A stretch of DNA of 64,000 bases from assembly GCF_035582795.1 (NCBI RefSeq), contig NC_134368.1, forward strand, positions 31,618,501 through 31,682,500, in the 5' to 3' direction. Below, in pieces: positions 21,201-32,825 of the stretch (position 1 is its first letter; each line of letters begins with the position of its first letter). The position numbers were made by a program, and so were the translations under genes. A model generated the notes under the pieces. The model saw only the letters and a list, made by a program, of their open reading frames with translations, made no database searches and had not been told where the DNA came from. Source of the DNA: Mycteria americana. Taxonomy: Eukaryota > Chordata > Aves > Ciconiiformes > Ciconiidae.

Positions 21201-24200
21201 ATTAGAGAATTCAATGTAATTTAATCACACTTCAAAGGTTAAGTATGTGAGTAAGTGTTTCCCTGAATCACTTTCTGGAGACACCTCTCTCTTTCCATTG
21301 AATGCAGAGGCAACCAGCTCAGCCTGCGTACCTGCATGTAGATGGCTAGAGCTGCCTGCTCTAAGTTCCTTCTTGGTGGATATGGCTCTAAAATAAGGTT
21401 GGACAGTTTCCCATTTCCTGATCCCGTATGTCAAGCTCCATCAGCCAGTGTCTTTCTCTCCAGGTCTGACTCACAGCATAAAAAACCTAATTAAAACTGG
21501 CATTAGACTCTCTTGGGCAAGTTCTGCTGCTCTTTATGTTACAGCTCTGAAGGCTGCAGCAGGCTTCTTCAGTAGGTGCCTTCTGCTAATAAGTTTGTCT
21601 CCCTCCCTGTTTGTTTTCTTGCTACTAAATGTTAACCCATAACGTTTGGGAGAAAAACAGTTGTGGATGTATTCCCTGCCAGTTCAGAAACTTTCCTGTC
21701 TTTGAGAGGGCCATACAAGGGCATAGATGAGATTTCCCTACATTTTCCTAGGTTTTCCTAGGTTTTTGTAGATTTTTCCTGCTTTACTTGGGCACAGGGT
21801 GGTGGTGTAGTAAGAGGTGGGAGGATTTTCAGGTGTTTTTTTTTTTATGTGGGTGGGAAGTCTAATTTCCAGTCCTGCCCTCTCCTCAGTCCATATCTTC
21901 ATCTTCACCTCTGCTTGTGAATTTTTTACAGTCCTTCCTGGGGAAGATTATTCCTTAGAGTGAGTAGTAGCCTTTCAAAGGGCCTTTATTTCGGATCAGG
22001 GGATTTAACAGAGGAAATCAGAAATACCTTTGACTTAGGAATAACAATTATGGGCAGATGCATAGGCAGTCTGGGCTGGTAACTTGACGTTCGTCCTTTG
22101 GTAGGCAAGAAATGAAACCCGCTGGCAAACAAACGTGGGATAAGTGGGGTCAAACCCCTTGCTCCTTCCAGTTCCTCCATCCCCATCCGACCTGTACCCT
22201 GGCTGTCAGAGCGTGAGGTGTGCTTCAGAGCGAGTTCGTAGAGCAGCTTGTGCTCGGTTGCTGTACAGCAGGCATGTGATGGAAGAGTAGTGGATGGGAT
22301 TTTCTGCTGTCCTCATCATGGAGCCAAGAGCTTCTGGGGGAACGCTGCTCATGCAGCCTTGGCAAAGAGGCAAAGACTAGGCCAAAACCAAAGAGGTTTG
22401 GTTTATATCTACTATATTATTTTGACAGCTTTATAAGAAAAAAAGAGGCAGTAGTACCAGAATGATATGATATTGGTAACTACACATTAAATTCTGTGAG
22501 GTTTTATCTAGAAGCACCTTCGCACATGATATAGAGTAGCTCTAGATTGAGGTAGCACACTCAGGATAAAATGTTAAATGCAATTTTATTAATGACATTA
22601 CTTCTTTATATTAATGTTGATCACAGTTTCAGGTCATCTTTATAAGTTTCCGTATTGGGCCCAGAGTTACTCTGCTGGTATATTTTCCAAACTGGGAGCA
22701 GTTTGGCATTCTTTGCTTCCTCTTCCAAAACACTGCTAATTCATGGAGCACTTCTGCAGTACCCCAAGGTTGGGAAAGCCATACTGTACACCAGAAATCA
22801 GGGCTGGGATGATGAAAGGACCTTTCTTGTGATGCGTGAGAAAGGCTGATGCTTTTTTAAATGGAAAGGAAACTATATTTTCAAATGCCAAACATATATA
22901 TGTATACAGATTTTTTTTTTCAAGTACATATAATATGGCTGAATAAAATTAATGTGAACAGGTGTTTAGTTTGAGAAGTCTCTCAAGTGAATAGAAATTT
23001 CCTGGAGTAGTTTATATTAAATGGCAGGTAACATACACCTGTTTCATTCTCTTACCTGATTCTCCTCTCATACATAAAGCGTGCAGTGATGTGGTGTTAG
23101 TGCAATGGGACTCCTCCTGATTTGGACATATGTAGGCAAGAGTGGGACCTCTTTATGCTGAGCTGATGAACATTTTGTTAAATAGCTCAGGAAAATATTT
23201 TGACTGACGAGACAAAATGCCTATAATACAGCACTCAATATGTTCAGTTGGTGTTGCTGTCATTTAAAACAGTGGGCTGAACTTTGACAACATAAATTCC
23301 TCGTATCTTTTCCCAGGAAAGCCAAAACCTTTCTTGATTTCAGCGGTGCAGAATCTGGCCTATCGAGAAAGTAATGTTGTTCCCAGAGGACTTAGCCCAT
23401 TTTCAGATTTATGGGGTTAACTCCCTGGCAGTTTGATTTAAAATATTGTTATAATGGGCTGTGTGAAGGTTTCAAATGATTCATTATTAGAGTAATACTG
23501 CTTTTTTGCAGTAAGACGACCAACTGTTATTTCCATTCCTCCAGAGTTCTTAAGAGTTATATCCTCTTCCTGGCGTAATTTGGAAAACAGTGCTGATTTG
23601 CTCCACTTTAAAAGCAGCTTTAAAGCATAAAAACGTTACATACCACATCTCCTTTCCACGAAATTGCCACTGCTGCCTTTTAATATTTAGAAAGTGCAAC
23701 ACTAACAAGAATCCTACAATCATAGTCTTCCTGCATAGAAACATAATCAACTGTCTCAAGAGGGAATAAGACTTGATGAAACCGAAGTCTGGGAAAAACG
23801 TTATCCTACCATGTCAGTGTTTGTGTATTTATGATGATAGGAAAGTTTTTCTGCTTTAAAACCAATAGCAGGTGGAATAGTACCATTCTCCTTCTTCATA
23901 TGCTTTCTCTCCTGTAAGAATCAAAGTGTGACAAATGAAATCAGTAAAGGATTTTTCTGTTTTTCTTTGTATCTGTTCTACATGCGCTTGATGCCTGTTT
24001 ATCAATATTGTGGTGAATCCCAAACTCCTGACCACAAGCTGAGCTGCAGCTCTGCTCAAGGGCAAAACAGTTGTGTCAGTGTCTGAGAGTCTGGGTTACG
24101 GAAGGCTGCAAGCATTGGCTAGAATAAGATATTCAGGACTTGGTGCACTGTTTTTAAGAGAGAAAAAGGCACAGGCATTTTTAGACGACAGACCATGGTA

Positions 24201-25060
24201 ATACTTCTGGGCAAAACCCTTTGGGGTAAATTTTTTGGTGGCAGCTGGGTGGTGGAAGACATCCTGGCGCAGCTGTTTGTCCTTACCCTCCCACCAGCTC
24301 CCTACCGCTTGCATCTGCCTTTGGCACTGCTCCCACAAAGCCTTTCCCTTTTTATAGACAACAGAGATGGACTGGGTTAACTTAATTGGTTTAAAGAGGA
24401 GATTTTTGCTAACCTGACCCATTTTGTGAGAAACATATCAGGGAGCAATCCCGTGAGTAGCTGAGCAGGTAGGACAGAAACTGGTGGAGTCTCCATGTGA
24501 TGGAGATGAGATGAGAAGATGAGAAGCTCTAAAAGCCAAGCTCCTAGGACGCTAACAAACTCTGTCGCTCAGCAGGTCTTATTAGCCTGGCACAGTGCCA
24601 TGCAGCTGAGGGGACAACGTGCAGTCAGCAGCGGCTCTGGGATCTCTGTAACATGCCCCGCTGCGTAGTGTAGACGTCCACGTTGTGTTTTCTTCAGGCC
24701 ATTCATGCTACAACTGTTTTTAAGAGGCTAAAAAAGCCTCATACTTGACAAGATGCACAGAGTTGAAGTCCAAAACAAAATTATTAGCTCATCTAATGTG
24801 GGCTCCCATATATCTCAGGATATTAAATCTCACCTATTTTTTTTCTGCAGGCTGGAACTGATCCAAAGCCTACTGCAGCCTTTGGACTTATTCCAGGAAA
24901 TTCAATGGGTTCTGATTCAGGCTTTGAATCAAGCCTTAACTTTATACATTTTTGATTATTGAAAGGACTCTAATCCCCTCCTGCCTCCATGTGTGCTGAT
25001 ACAGAGACCTCATTTTCCATTGGTTAATGCTGGAATTTGTCACTCTGCAGGAAACATGCA
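18300..25060. other. intergenic DNA, no gene recognised
   Basis: AT-rich and mostly unique sequence. Traces of an old interspersed repeat are seen at 23100-23160 and 23330-23361. The 142-codon minus frame at 20067-20495 has no coding signature. Nothing else is supported. Confidence 0.4.
23100..23361. repeat. traces of ancient interspersed repeat (two fragments)
   Basis: Two fragments, AATGGGACTCCTCCTGATTTG near 23104 and GATTTCAGCGGTGCAGAATCTGGCC near 23336, match the phrase 'same-sign CAATGG...TTACACC...AATCTGGCC' that recurs elsewhere in the window. Assignment to an old CR1/L3-type or MIR-like family is from memory of the motif, not alignment. Confidence 0.3.
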
Positions 25061-25065
25061 ACATT

Positions 25066-25454
25066 TTAAATTGATGCAGTCAACCAGTGTATTTTTCTAA
25101 TAGATTTTGTGGGTATGTTAGTGGAGCCATGTGGCACAGACTCAGGACACAGTTCACATAAATTATTTCTAAAACTCAATGAGCCGTGAGCATAGAAACA
25201 GAAGTATCGTCCTTCAGCTTCAAAATACAGGGCTCTGCCCTCTGAGTCACAGACGATGTCCCCAGAGGTGGAGGGTGAGTCATACACCCACTGACATGAA
25301 CCAGCATCCCTGTCCAGGTACATGCTCCCAAAGCTTTGGGAAAAAATAGCTGGCTGATCGCTAGAGTAAAGAAAAGTAGGCATTTCCCTTACAGCATTCA
25401 CAAAAAGAACAGTGGAAAGCAGAAAGTTCGGTCCAAGGCAAAACATTTTTGTTT
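25066..25454 (-). CDS. possible small secreted Cys-containing protein (unrecognised, tentative)
   Basis: A minus-strand frame of 126 codons runs from Met at 25446 to TAA at 25066. It is open further upstream to 25479. Codon use looks coding (many C- and G-ending third positions, few rare codons). Just before the Met lies a strong splice-acceptor shape: a 24-base pyrimidine-rich tract ending CTTCCAG at 25455. The predicted N terminus is a hydrophobic, signal-peptide-like stretch of about 18 residues, followed by five cysteines and acidic/aromatic segments. Parts read GDIVCDSEGRALYFEAEG and YFCFYAHGSLSFRNNLC. A possible donor (GTAAGG) lies at 25392 at the end of the signal peptide. I do not recognise the family. 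It could be a real lineage-specific gene, an exon, a pseudogene or chance. Confidence 0.2.
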
Positions 25455-25479
25455 CTGGAAGAAGGGGAGACGGAGACAT

Positions 25480-26925
25480 GACAAGGTAAACTCACAAAGC
25501 AAGGGTGGCATTTGCCCCGTGAGCCTGAGCAAGCAGAAGGAAATATTTCCCTCCACCTTGGGGAAATCTCCGTTCTGTGTCTCTCAGCAACCAAGAGGCA
25601 ACAAGTATACACAAGTGAGAGGAGGTTGGCACAGTACCAGCTCCTATATACAATTATTTGAAGAAACTTAGATGTGAGTGCTGAAGAGGGAGAAACCCCT
25701 GAGAGCAAGCAATGATGGCAGCTACATACAGAGTTACCTAAGAAATACCCACAAACTTCATTGCCTGTATCATTTCAAAAAGAAACTAGAACCGATGTGT
25801 TGAAAGAAGAGTGCAAGGGTTAATCGTTTTACAGATATAAATAACATGAGGTCCAGATCACTCTGCAAATACAACTTCCAGCTATGCCTGACTCAACAGC
25901 GTTCCTTTACTCGTGGTAGTGTAATAAGACAATTCAGCACATTGCCAAGGTATTTTGCGATACACTGTCATCTCCAGCCAACTTTCGAAGGGTTGTGTGG
26001 TGAGGACGGAGACTTCACAAACTGATGCACTAACAACGTGCGGAGCTGCTCTCAAAGGAATGTGCCAGGTCTCAGTGAAGTTAACAGGTTGCAGTCTTGG
26101 TTCCAGTCCCAGTCTTTTTTCTGTCTCCGCCCCCAGCATTTTAATTCAATACTGGGGAGAAACAGTAACTACCAGCTAACTACTGCAAGCTTCAGAAAAG
26201 TGTAATCTTTCTGATGACCTGCCCAGTAACCTAGGAAATCCTGAGCAAACACTGAGCTTCTAACAAGCCAATTAATGAACTATCTGTGCACTTAATGGTT
26301 TCCTTTTATTTAGGATCTTTAAACATCATAATAAAGAGATTTATTCCTCTCTGCACTGCAGTGGTTTGTGGAGTGTCATAATTCAGCACTAATTCTCAGC
26401 ATGGGCAAATCTCTGCCTCTTCTACATATCTAAAAGCTCTGGAAAATCAGACTGCAGTTACTGCAGCCACCAGCAAGGGAAGAACTGGTGCATATATAGG
26501 GGAGGTTACTGGTGAGGGAGATGCCTCCTCCTCATAACAGGAGCCACTGTCTCATAGCTTGGTTCCCCAAGCTGGGGATGGGATATAGCAGTTTCAATGC
26601 CCACTTGCCTTTGCTGTCCCATCCTTCTGGCAAAATAAATGCTCTTCAGGATTATACAGAGCCTGGTCCTCTGAGTCTAGGGCCGTGAGAGGTCTTTCAC
26701 CTCCCAGGTGAAGCTAGGCACAGCTCTGTCCTCACTGCTCTCAAGCTGCTGCAGGGCTCCTGGTGACCAGCCCACCATTTTAGAGGACCATATCTAACCT
26801 CATCACTCTGGTGCTTGGAAACGTTTTGATTACCAGCCTAAATATGTGCACGATCAATATTTACTTCTTTACTGTTATTTTATTTACCAATATCTGTTAA
26901 TACATTTATGCTTTTGCTTTTTCTT
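25480..26925. other. intergenic DNA, no gene recognised
   Basis: Mixed-composition unique sequence. If the frame at 25066-25454 is an exon, its upstream exons and promoter would lie here or beyond on the minus strand. No clear 5' exon was found. Confidence 0.35.
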
Positions 26926-26929
26926 AAAT

Positions 26930-28020
26930 GAGTCTTCTCCCTTCTGGTATTTACCCTGTTGATACATTTACAGGACATTTATGCTTCTTCAGTTTTCAGT
27001 TTGCCAGGCTGACACAGCCAAGCTCTTTAGGTGTCCTCTTATCCTCCCACTTTCAAGGTAGCCCTCCTCCTGTACCTAGGATTTACCTTTCCTGGGTATG
27101 CTTGACTACAGCTGTACAGGGTATTTCAGTTGAGCTCTTACCCAGTGCCTTGTACAATGGCATTTATTCTTCCATGTCTCTGATGTCAGTTCCTATCCTG
27201 ACACATCCTGTTATCTGTTTGCCTTTTTTTATTCTTTATTTTGGCCACTACACATCTGGGAGCTCGAAATTGTCCCATCAGTCTACAGTCTTTCTTATTC
27301 CACAGCAAAAACTGTTCATAGCCCATTGCTACATGGTCTTGCACTTTCTCACACCAGATTTTGTCTCATTTCTCTCACTTCAGTCCTTAACTTCTTTTTT
27401 GCCTGCTGTCCTGGTCCTCTTGCCTACCAGTGATGCTTCCCAACTTGATGTCAATAGACTTTATTGGCAGACTCTTCCTTGCTGTGCTGCTCTGGAGAGG
27501 CTTTTGGAGAGCAGCTGTGGCCTTTGCAGTCCTTTGGCCTCCTGGAAGAGCCACCGCGGGGACTGTGTGTCATTGCCGGCTGCTCAGCTCCTCCAACCTT
27601 GAGCGTCATCACAGCTTTTAGATACACAATATCTGAAACTGGCGACTTACTGCCCTGTAAACTCTGGTTTCTTCTGACATTTTCATCTCCGAGATGGCTT
27701 CATGTTTCTTAAAGGGAGTGACCATGTTCAGGGCTGGCATCTTTCCATATTTCTGATGACAAATATAGATGAAGGGAAAACACTTAGCTTCTTAGCAGTG
27801 TGCTTATTTTGAGTTTTTCCTTTTATCCTCAGTGACCCAGTGGGCCCCTGGCTTCTTTCCATGAGACCCTCTTTCTGATATGGGTAAAGAATCCCTTACT
27901 GTTTGTTTTAAACATTTTGTACTTTTCTTTATGAAATTTATGATGACCCTTCCTATTAATTTCCTCCCTATTATTTGCCTGCTGTAATTTATGTTTTTCT
28001 TTATTGGCATCCCCAAAATC
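26930..28020 (-). repeat. old degraded LINE-like fragment (CR1/L3-type, antisense), tentative
   Basis: The phrase order (TTTCAGTTGAGCTCTTACCC, then CAGTGCCTTGTACAATGGCA, then TTGCCTTTTTTTATTC, then GGCCACTACACATCTGGGAG) resembles the antisense of old amniote CR1/L3-type LINEs. It has a T/C-rich strand throughout and no intact reverse-transcriptase frame. The 224-codon + frame at 26928-27602 falls inside it and is probably an artefact of this composition. The family call is from memory and needs a repeat-library search. Confidence 0.3.
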
Positions 28021-31000
28021 TGATTTCCCCATTTTGACTTTGTCTCTGAGTCTCTCCAACCTTGCCGGTGTCCATACTGTTGTCAGTGGTACTCATCTCT
28101 CCCGAGGCTCTGCTGACACTGCTTTCCAAGGAACTCCTAAAAATCTGCTGGGGTACAAAGTGCAACTGGAAAAATTCATGGACATTGGGAACTATTAAAC
28201 ATGAAGGAATTCCCTCTGAGATGCAAACTGTTGCGGGCTAGATTGATACTCTGAGAAAGAAACATTATGCATTTACCTCTATTTCTGTGTTACTCACTAC
28301 TGGCCACGGTCAGAGACAAGATGGGTCTGTGGTCTGACTCAGTACAGCTGTTCTTACGGTCTTATCTTGGCCAGAAATCCTGGATTTTGCCTTTTCTGAT
28401 TCCTTTTGAACTTTAACATTTTGAGAAGCTTCTTGTTTAACTGAAATCTCCCCTCGTGAAACCCAGTGTGTCTGAAGCGTTCCCTGGTGCAGAACCGGCA
28501 TCACTTTGCGCGCGGGGGCCCTCGGTGCTCATGGTTCAGTGCCGCTCACTGCTTGGTAGCTCCTCTGTCTTGGCTGAAACCAGGACCAGCGCAGCTTCAC
28601 CCGCGTGGCGGCTGAGCCAGAGCTGAGCTCTGCTGACTGCCCCTGCGCCCGAGGGCTGAGACAGGAGCTGGGGACAAGGACTGTCACACAGCCACCGACT
28701 TGGTCTGTCACGCTTATGTGACTGCAGGCTCTGGGACAGGCTGCATATATATTTATATATACGTCCATACCTATGTATGTGTGTGTATACAAAGCACCCA
28801 TCGCAGCAGAGCCCTGATCTTGGCTGGTACTTACTGCAATAAAAAATGAATGACAAAATACTAAGAGCAAACAAACAATTGTTGGAAACAAACCCAAGTG
28901 TGAAAGGAAAATGTAGAGAAATTAAGAAAGTTGCCGGAAAAAAAGTATGCTTGCACATATAAGTGAATAGGAAAGTACGATAATAAATTGCTTCTGTATG
29001 TAGCTTACTCATATGTTTCCCTATGTTTTATTTTTCCATCATTTATTCTAGACAGTAAATCAAGCTGCTTTTGACACTTCCTGGATTAGTTAGAGGAGGA
29101 AATAAAGGATTATGGTAACCTTTCTCTAGAAGAAGTGTTATCTGCATTACTCCAGAAATGCTGCAATGCCCTCCTCTTCTGAGAAAAAAACATCTGTGCT
29201 AAAGGATGAAAACACAGGAGAAGCATTGCACAACTTTGCTAGTTTATGGGACTCTGTCAAGGCACGTTAATAAAACAGCGTTCTTGAAATCAAAGTTTAA
29301 GGTGACACTGTCAACTTGAAATTATGCCTGTGCCTGCAAAATAGCTAATTATCAAAGTGGCAAGTAATATATAATATACTAAACAAACTTGACATATTTT
29401 TTTTCTCTCTTATGGGGGAGCTATTCAGATATTTTTTTGCTAAAAAGACTCTTGTGAAAATATAAAACTCAAAGATTAAGAAAACAATCTAGTAAGAACA
29501 AATACTGTGACAAAAATATTTCAAAGGCATTTCAAAAACAAATCCTAGAGATAGCATTCCAAAACTGTGCTATCAGGACTTGATTTTTTCAAAGTTTTTC
29601 TCCAATAAGAATCATAACCACCTGATAATGATCAAAGTTTGTAATGAAGCAAATGTAATGCCGTGATATAACTTCTTGATCTACGTCATCACACCCTTTA
29701 GAAAAATGAGTGACCTTTGCATCTCAAAATCCTTTTGATATGAGTATAGGAAATGAAAAATCTTTCTAAAATGCTATTTTCTGTTCAAAGCAGTTGTCTA
29801 AAATCAGCATAAACATAATGTGTACTCACATTCTCCTAAGTTTTTCTTGTATGAATGTAATCTGCTTTACTGAAAATACTGCATATCTCATTTTCTTGAG
29901 GCAGCATACCATACATTTCTCAATATTTTCATAAAATGATGTCTTTTTTCAAATTCTCCTGTCTTTTGATGTGCCATAGGAACACTTAGGATTACAGTCA
30001 CTCTGCCTGTTGAACCCGTACCCAGCCACATCAGCTCTAATCAGATGATATAGGTAGCAGAAGGAGAAGGAGCTGGAAAGGAGCTATTTGCATTTCTTCA
30101 GCCCTGTCCCTGTTTTTCACCACTCTCTGTTCTCAAAATTGTTTAGAGAACTCTTGGATGCCTAGAGTGACCATCACAACCTCCTTCTCTCGGGCGTGTA
30201 TCTCCTGACTCAGTCCAGAACTGCAGCACACATCTGCTCTGCCTGTGCCACCAGCACAGCTCAAAGCCTCAGCACTGGTTTTGCCACAAAGGAGCAAGCA
30301 TCAACCTGTCTTTCTCTTGACCCAATTTTTCTCTGTCCCTGGTCCAGTAAATGGGAATGTGCTTCAGTCTGCGGACAGATAGACAGAAGAAGATTCTCAG
30401 GATGTGGCTGTCTGTTGCAACAGCTTGAAAGCGAGCCAGCACGACTGCATCATTGCACAACGTAGTAAACAAGCCCAACCGGAGTATGGAGTTGAGATAA
30501 CTTGGGCGTTCGGTGCCAGCTCTCGAGCTGGGGAGAGTCACCATGCAGCAGGGACGTTTGTTATTCTTCTCTCTTTTCTTCCCCTTTTTTTCTTATATGC
30601 TCTGGGAAAAAAGGGGGGAAAAGTAAATATAAAGAAACATGGAAGAAGAGAACCTGACAGTGTTTTAAATGGATTTTTCTATTTTAGGATTTGAGCCTTC
30701 TTAATTTTGTCAAAAAAGAAGAGATTGCTTGGAGAAAATTAAAAAAAACTCCCACAAGCATCTGTTAAAAATTTCCAACAAAAAGCAGTGACCTGTTTTG
30801 GCTAGTTGAAGCTTTCTCATTTACGTTAGCAGCTGCCAGAAGCCCATTTGGAGCAGGGATTTTGCACTGTTAGCCACAGAGGGATTTTGGATAGAAGCTG
30901 CCCTACTAAGCTGTACTCACTGGCGCAAATTTCTTGCATAGTGATGCTGAAAGAGGACCTCTGATGTGAGGTGATCTATATATGTGTACAGCATGTTGTG

Positions 31001-32782
31001 AAGTTCTTTAACCACCTTATAGTGAGTTTTGGGAACACTGATCTTAACCCAGGCCCCAAGTGGAAGAGCCAAGCAGAAGGACTTTTTATATGCGATATTC
31101 AGAGGTAGGGGTTTTGACCAAATGCTTATAGAGTCCCTGATTAATTCTTACGTAGTTAGTACAATGATAACTTTTTTTTTATGTTTGGGAAAGAGCAAAG
31201 CTTGCCAAAATATGCTATTGTGTCTAATGAATTATTTTTCAAGATTAAAAGCTACTACACTACCTCTGAGTAATGTTGCTCACTACTTAAATCCCTCAGC
31301 AACTTCAGAAAATATTTAGTATAATATTTAGTATGTTACAACTTTTTTGTGAGGGCTTTTTTAAAATTATCTTACACCAGTGGTGTAAACCAGGAGAAAA
31401 CCCACACACTTCAGCATGCTTGGCTATTTGTTCTGCTGCACCAGTCCTGTGCTTCTGGGACGCCACCGTCAGCAGAATTTGGTGAGAGGAGGGGGAAACA
31501 GGCAGGGTGGTGGTTTACCAGCGTACGGCAGGCATAGGCATCCCGACAAATTTAAGATTTTTATTAACCCAATTGTCCCCAGGATCAGGACTTCAAAATT
31601 TTAATAGCTGTCTGGTGATTGCAGAAGCCTCTTTATCTGCATCCTTTCTCTGCACGATAGCAGCAAATCCAGCATCTCCACCAGATGCAGTGTGTAACAT
31701 CTTTGAAGAGTGTCAGATGTTGCTAGCGTGATGCATTCCACACTGGGAGAGCATCAGCCCAGTGCTCTGCAGGGAGCGAGGGACTGGCTCCGTAATATCT
31801 GCCAGTTCAGAAGCCAGGACCAGAGAATTTCTTTACATTTTTGGGAGTATGTGTGCTAGACAGGTAGGATACCCACTGCCCATGCACAGAAAGTAGAATA
31901 ACAGAAGACAATACAGAGGGGAATGAAAGAAGCATCAACTGAAAGCAGCCCTTGCAGGGCTATGGAAGGATTTCATGAAGGTCTGAATCTGCTTTATGAA
32001 ATCTACTCCCCTGCAGGGTCACGAGCTGGCATGTTAGCCTGACTTCAGATAGCGAAGGATCTCCTGGCCCCACCGTTCTGTGCATTGCCACCGAGGGGCC
32101 TCTGGGCAGCCTGTGTCCCCCACCAGCTCTGTCCCACCAGCTCTGCATGCAGTGGAATCCCGTTGTGTTTCTTCCAGAGCACCTCTAAATCCAGAGGGGC
32201 AGGAGCCGATTTTGGACAGCATACAAGAGCGCTTGAAATGCCTGCTTAGAGCCTCCTGCTCTGTTGTGAGAGGTTGAGGAATCTAAGCAAACGGTCAACT
32301 TCTTGAGATTTAGGAAACAGTCTGGTATTTAGGCTAGAGTAAAAACAAATGTTCCCCGCAAGAGCAGATGAGGATGCTGTGTTTCACTTCCTGGAATTTA
32401 GGGCTGGCAAAGACAGAATCCTTTTAATTCATATCATATCAAGGTCCTCTGCACATTCCTTCTGAATGGGAGATGCTGGAAGTGGAAAGTTGGCTCTGTT
32501 TTTTATGTGTTTCCAAAACAAAGTCCTTTCTTTGGTATTCTTAACATAGAGTGAAACAAAACCACTAGAAACTTTTCCTAGAACCCCACCTTTAGGCCAC
32601 TGATTTTTCTGAGACACGTCTAACAGATCCCTGTAGATACACTTTGTTACATATAATGCTGTCCTCACAGATTTTCTGTTTTACCAGTTTTCCAAAAGTG
32701 AAACACATCATGGGTGATCACTGTGACTTCAAAGAAAACAGGCTCATCCTCTTGGTCCGGTTTTTTGCTCATTGTAACTTTG

Positions 32783-32825
32783 TGGATTTCAACAGTTACC
32801 CCTCATTTACACCAGTGAAGTCGCT
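32783..32825 (+). repeat. trace of ancient interspersed repeat
   Basis: GTTACCCCTCATTTACACCAGTGAAGTC, in two halves, matches the recurring TTACACCAG...GAAGTC phrase seen at 37.5, 48.5 and 50.1 kb. It is short and diverged. Confidence 0.3.

Noticed and set aside
26928-27602. 224-codon plus-strand frame
   Set aside because: It lies in a T/C-biased, repeat-like segment. The translation is rich in Ser/Leu/Phe/Pro as expected of pyrimidine-rich DNA, without motifs.
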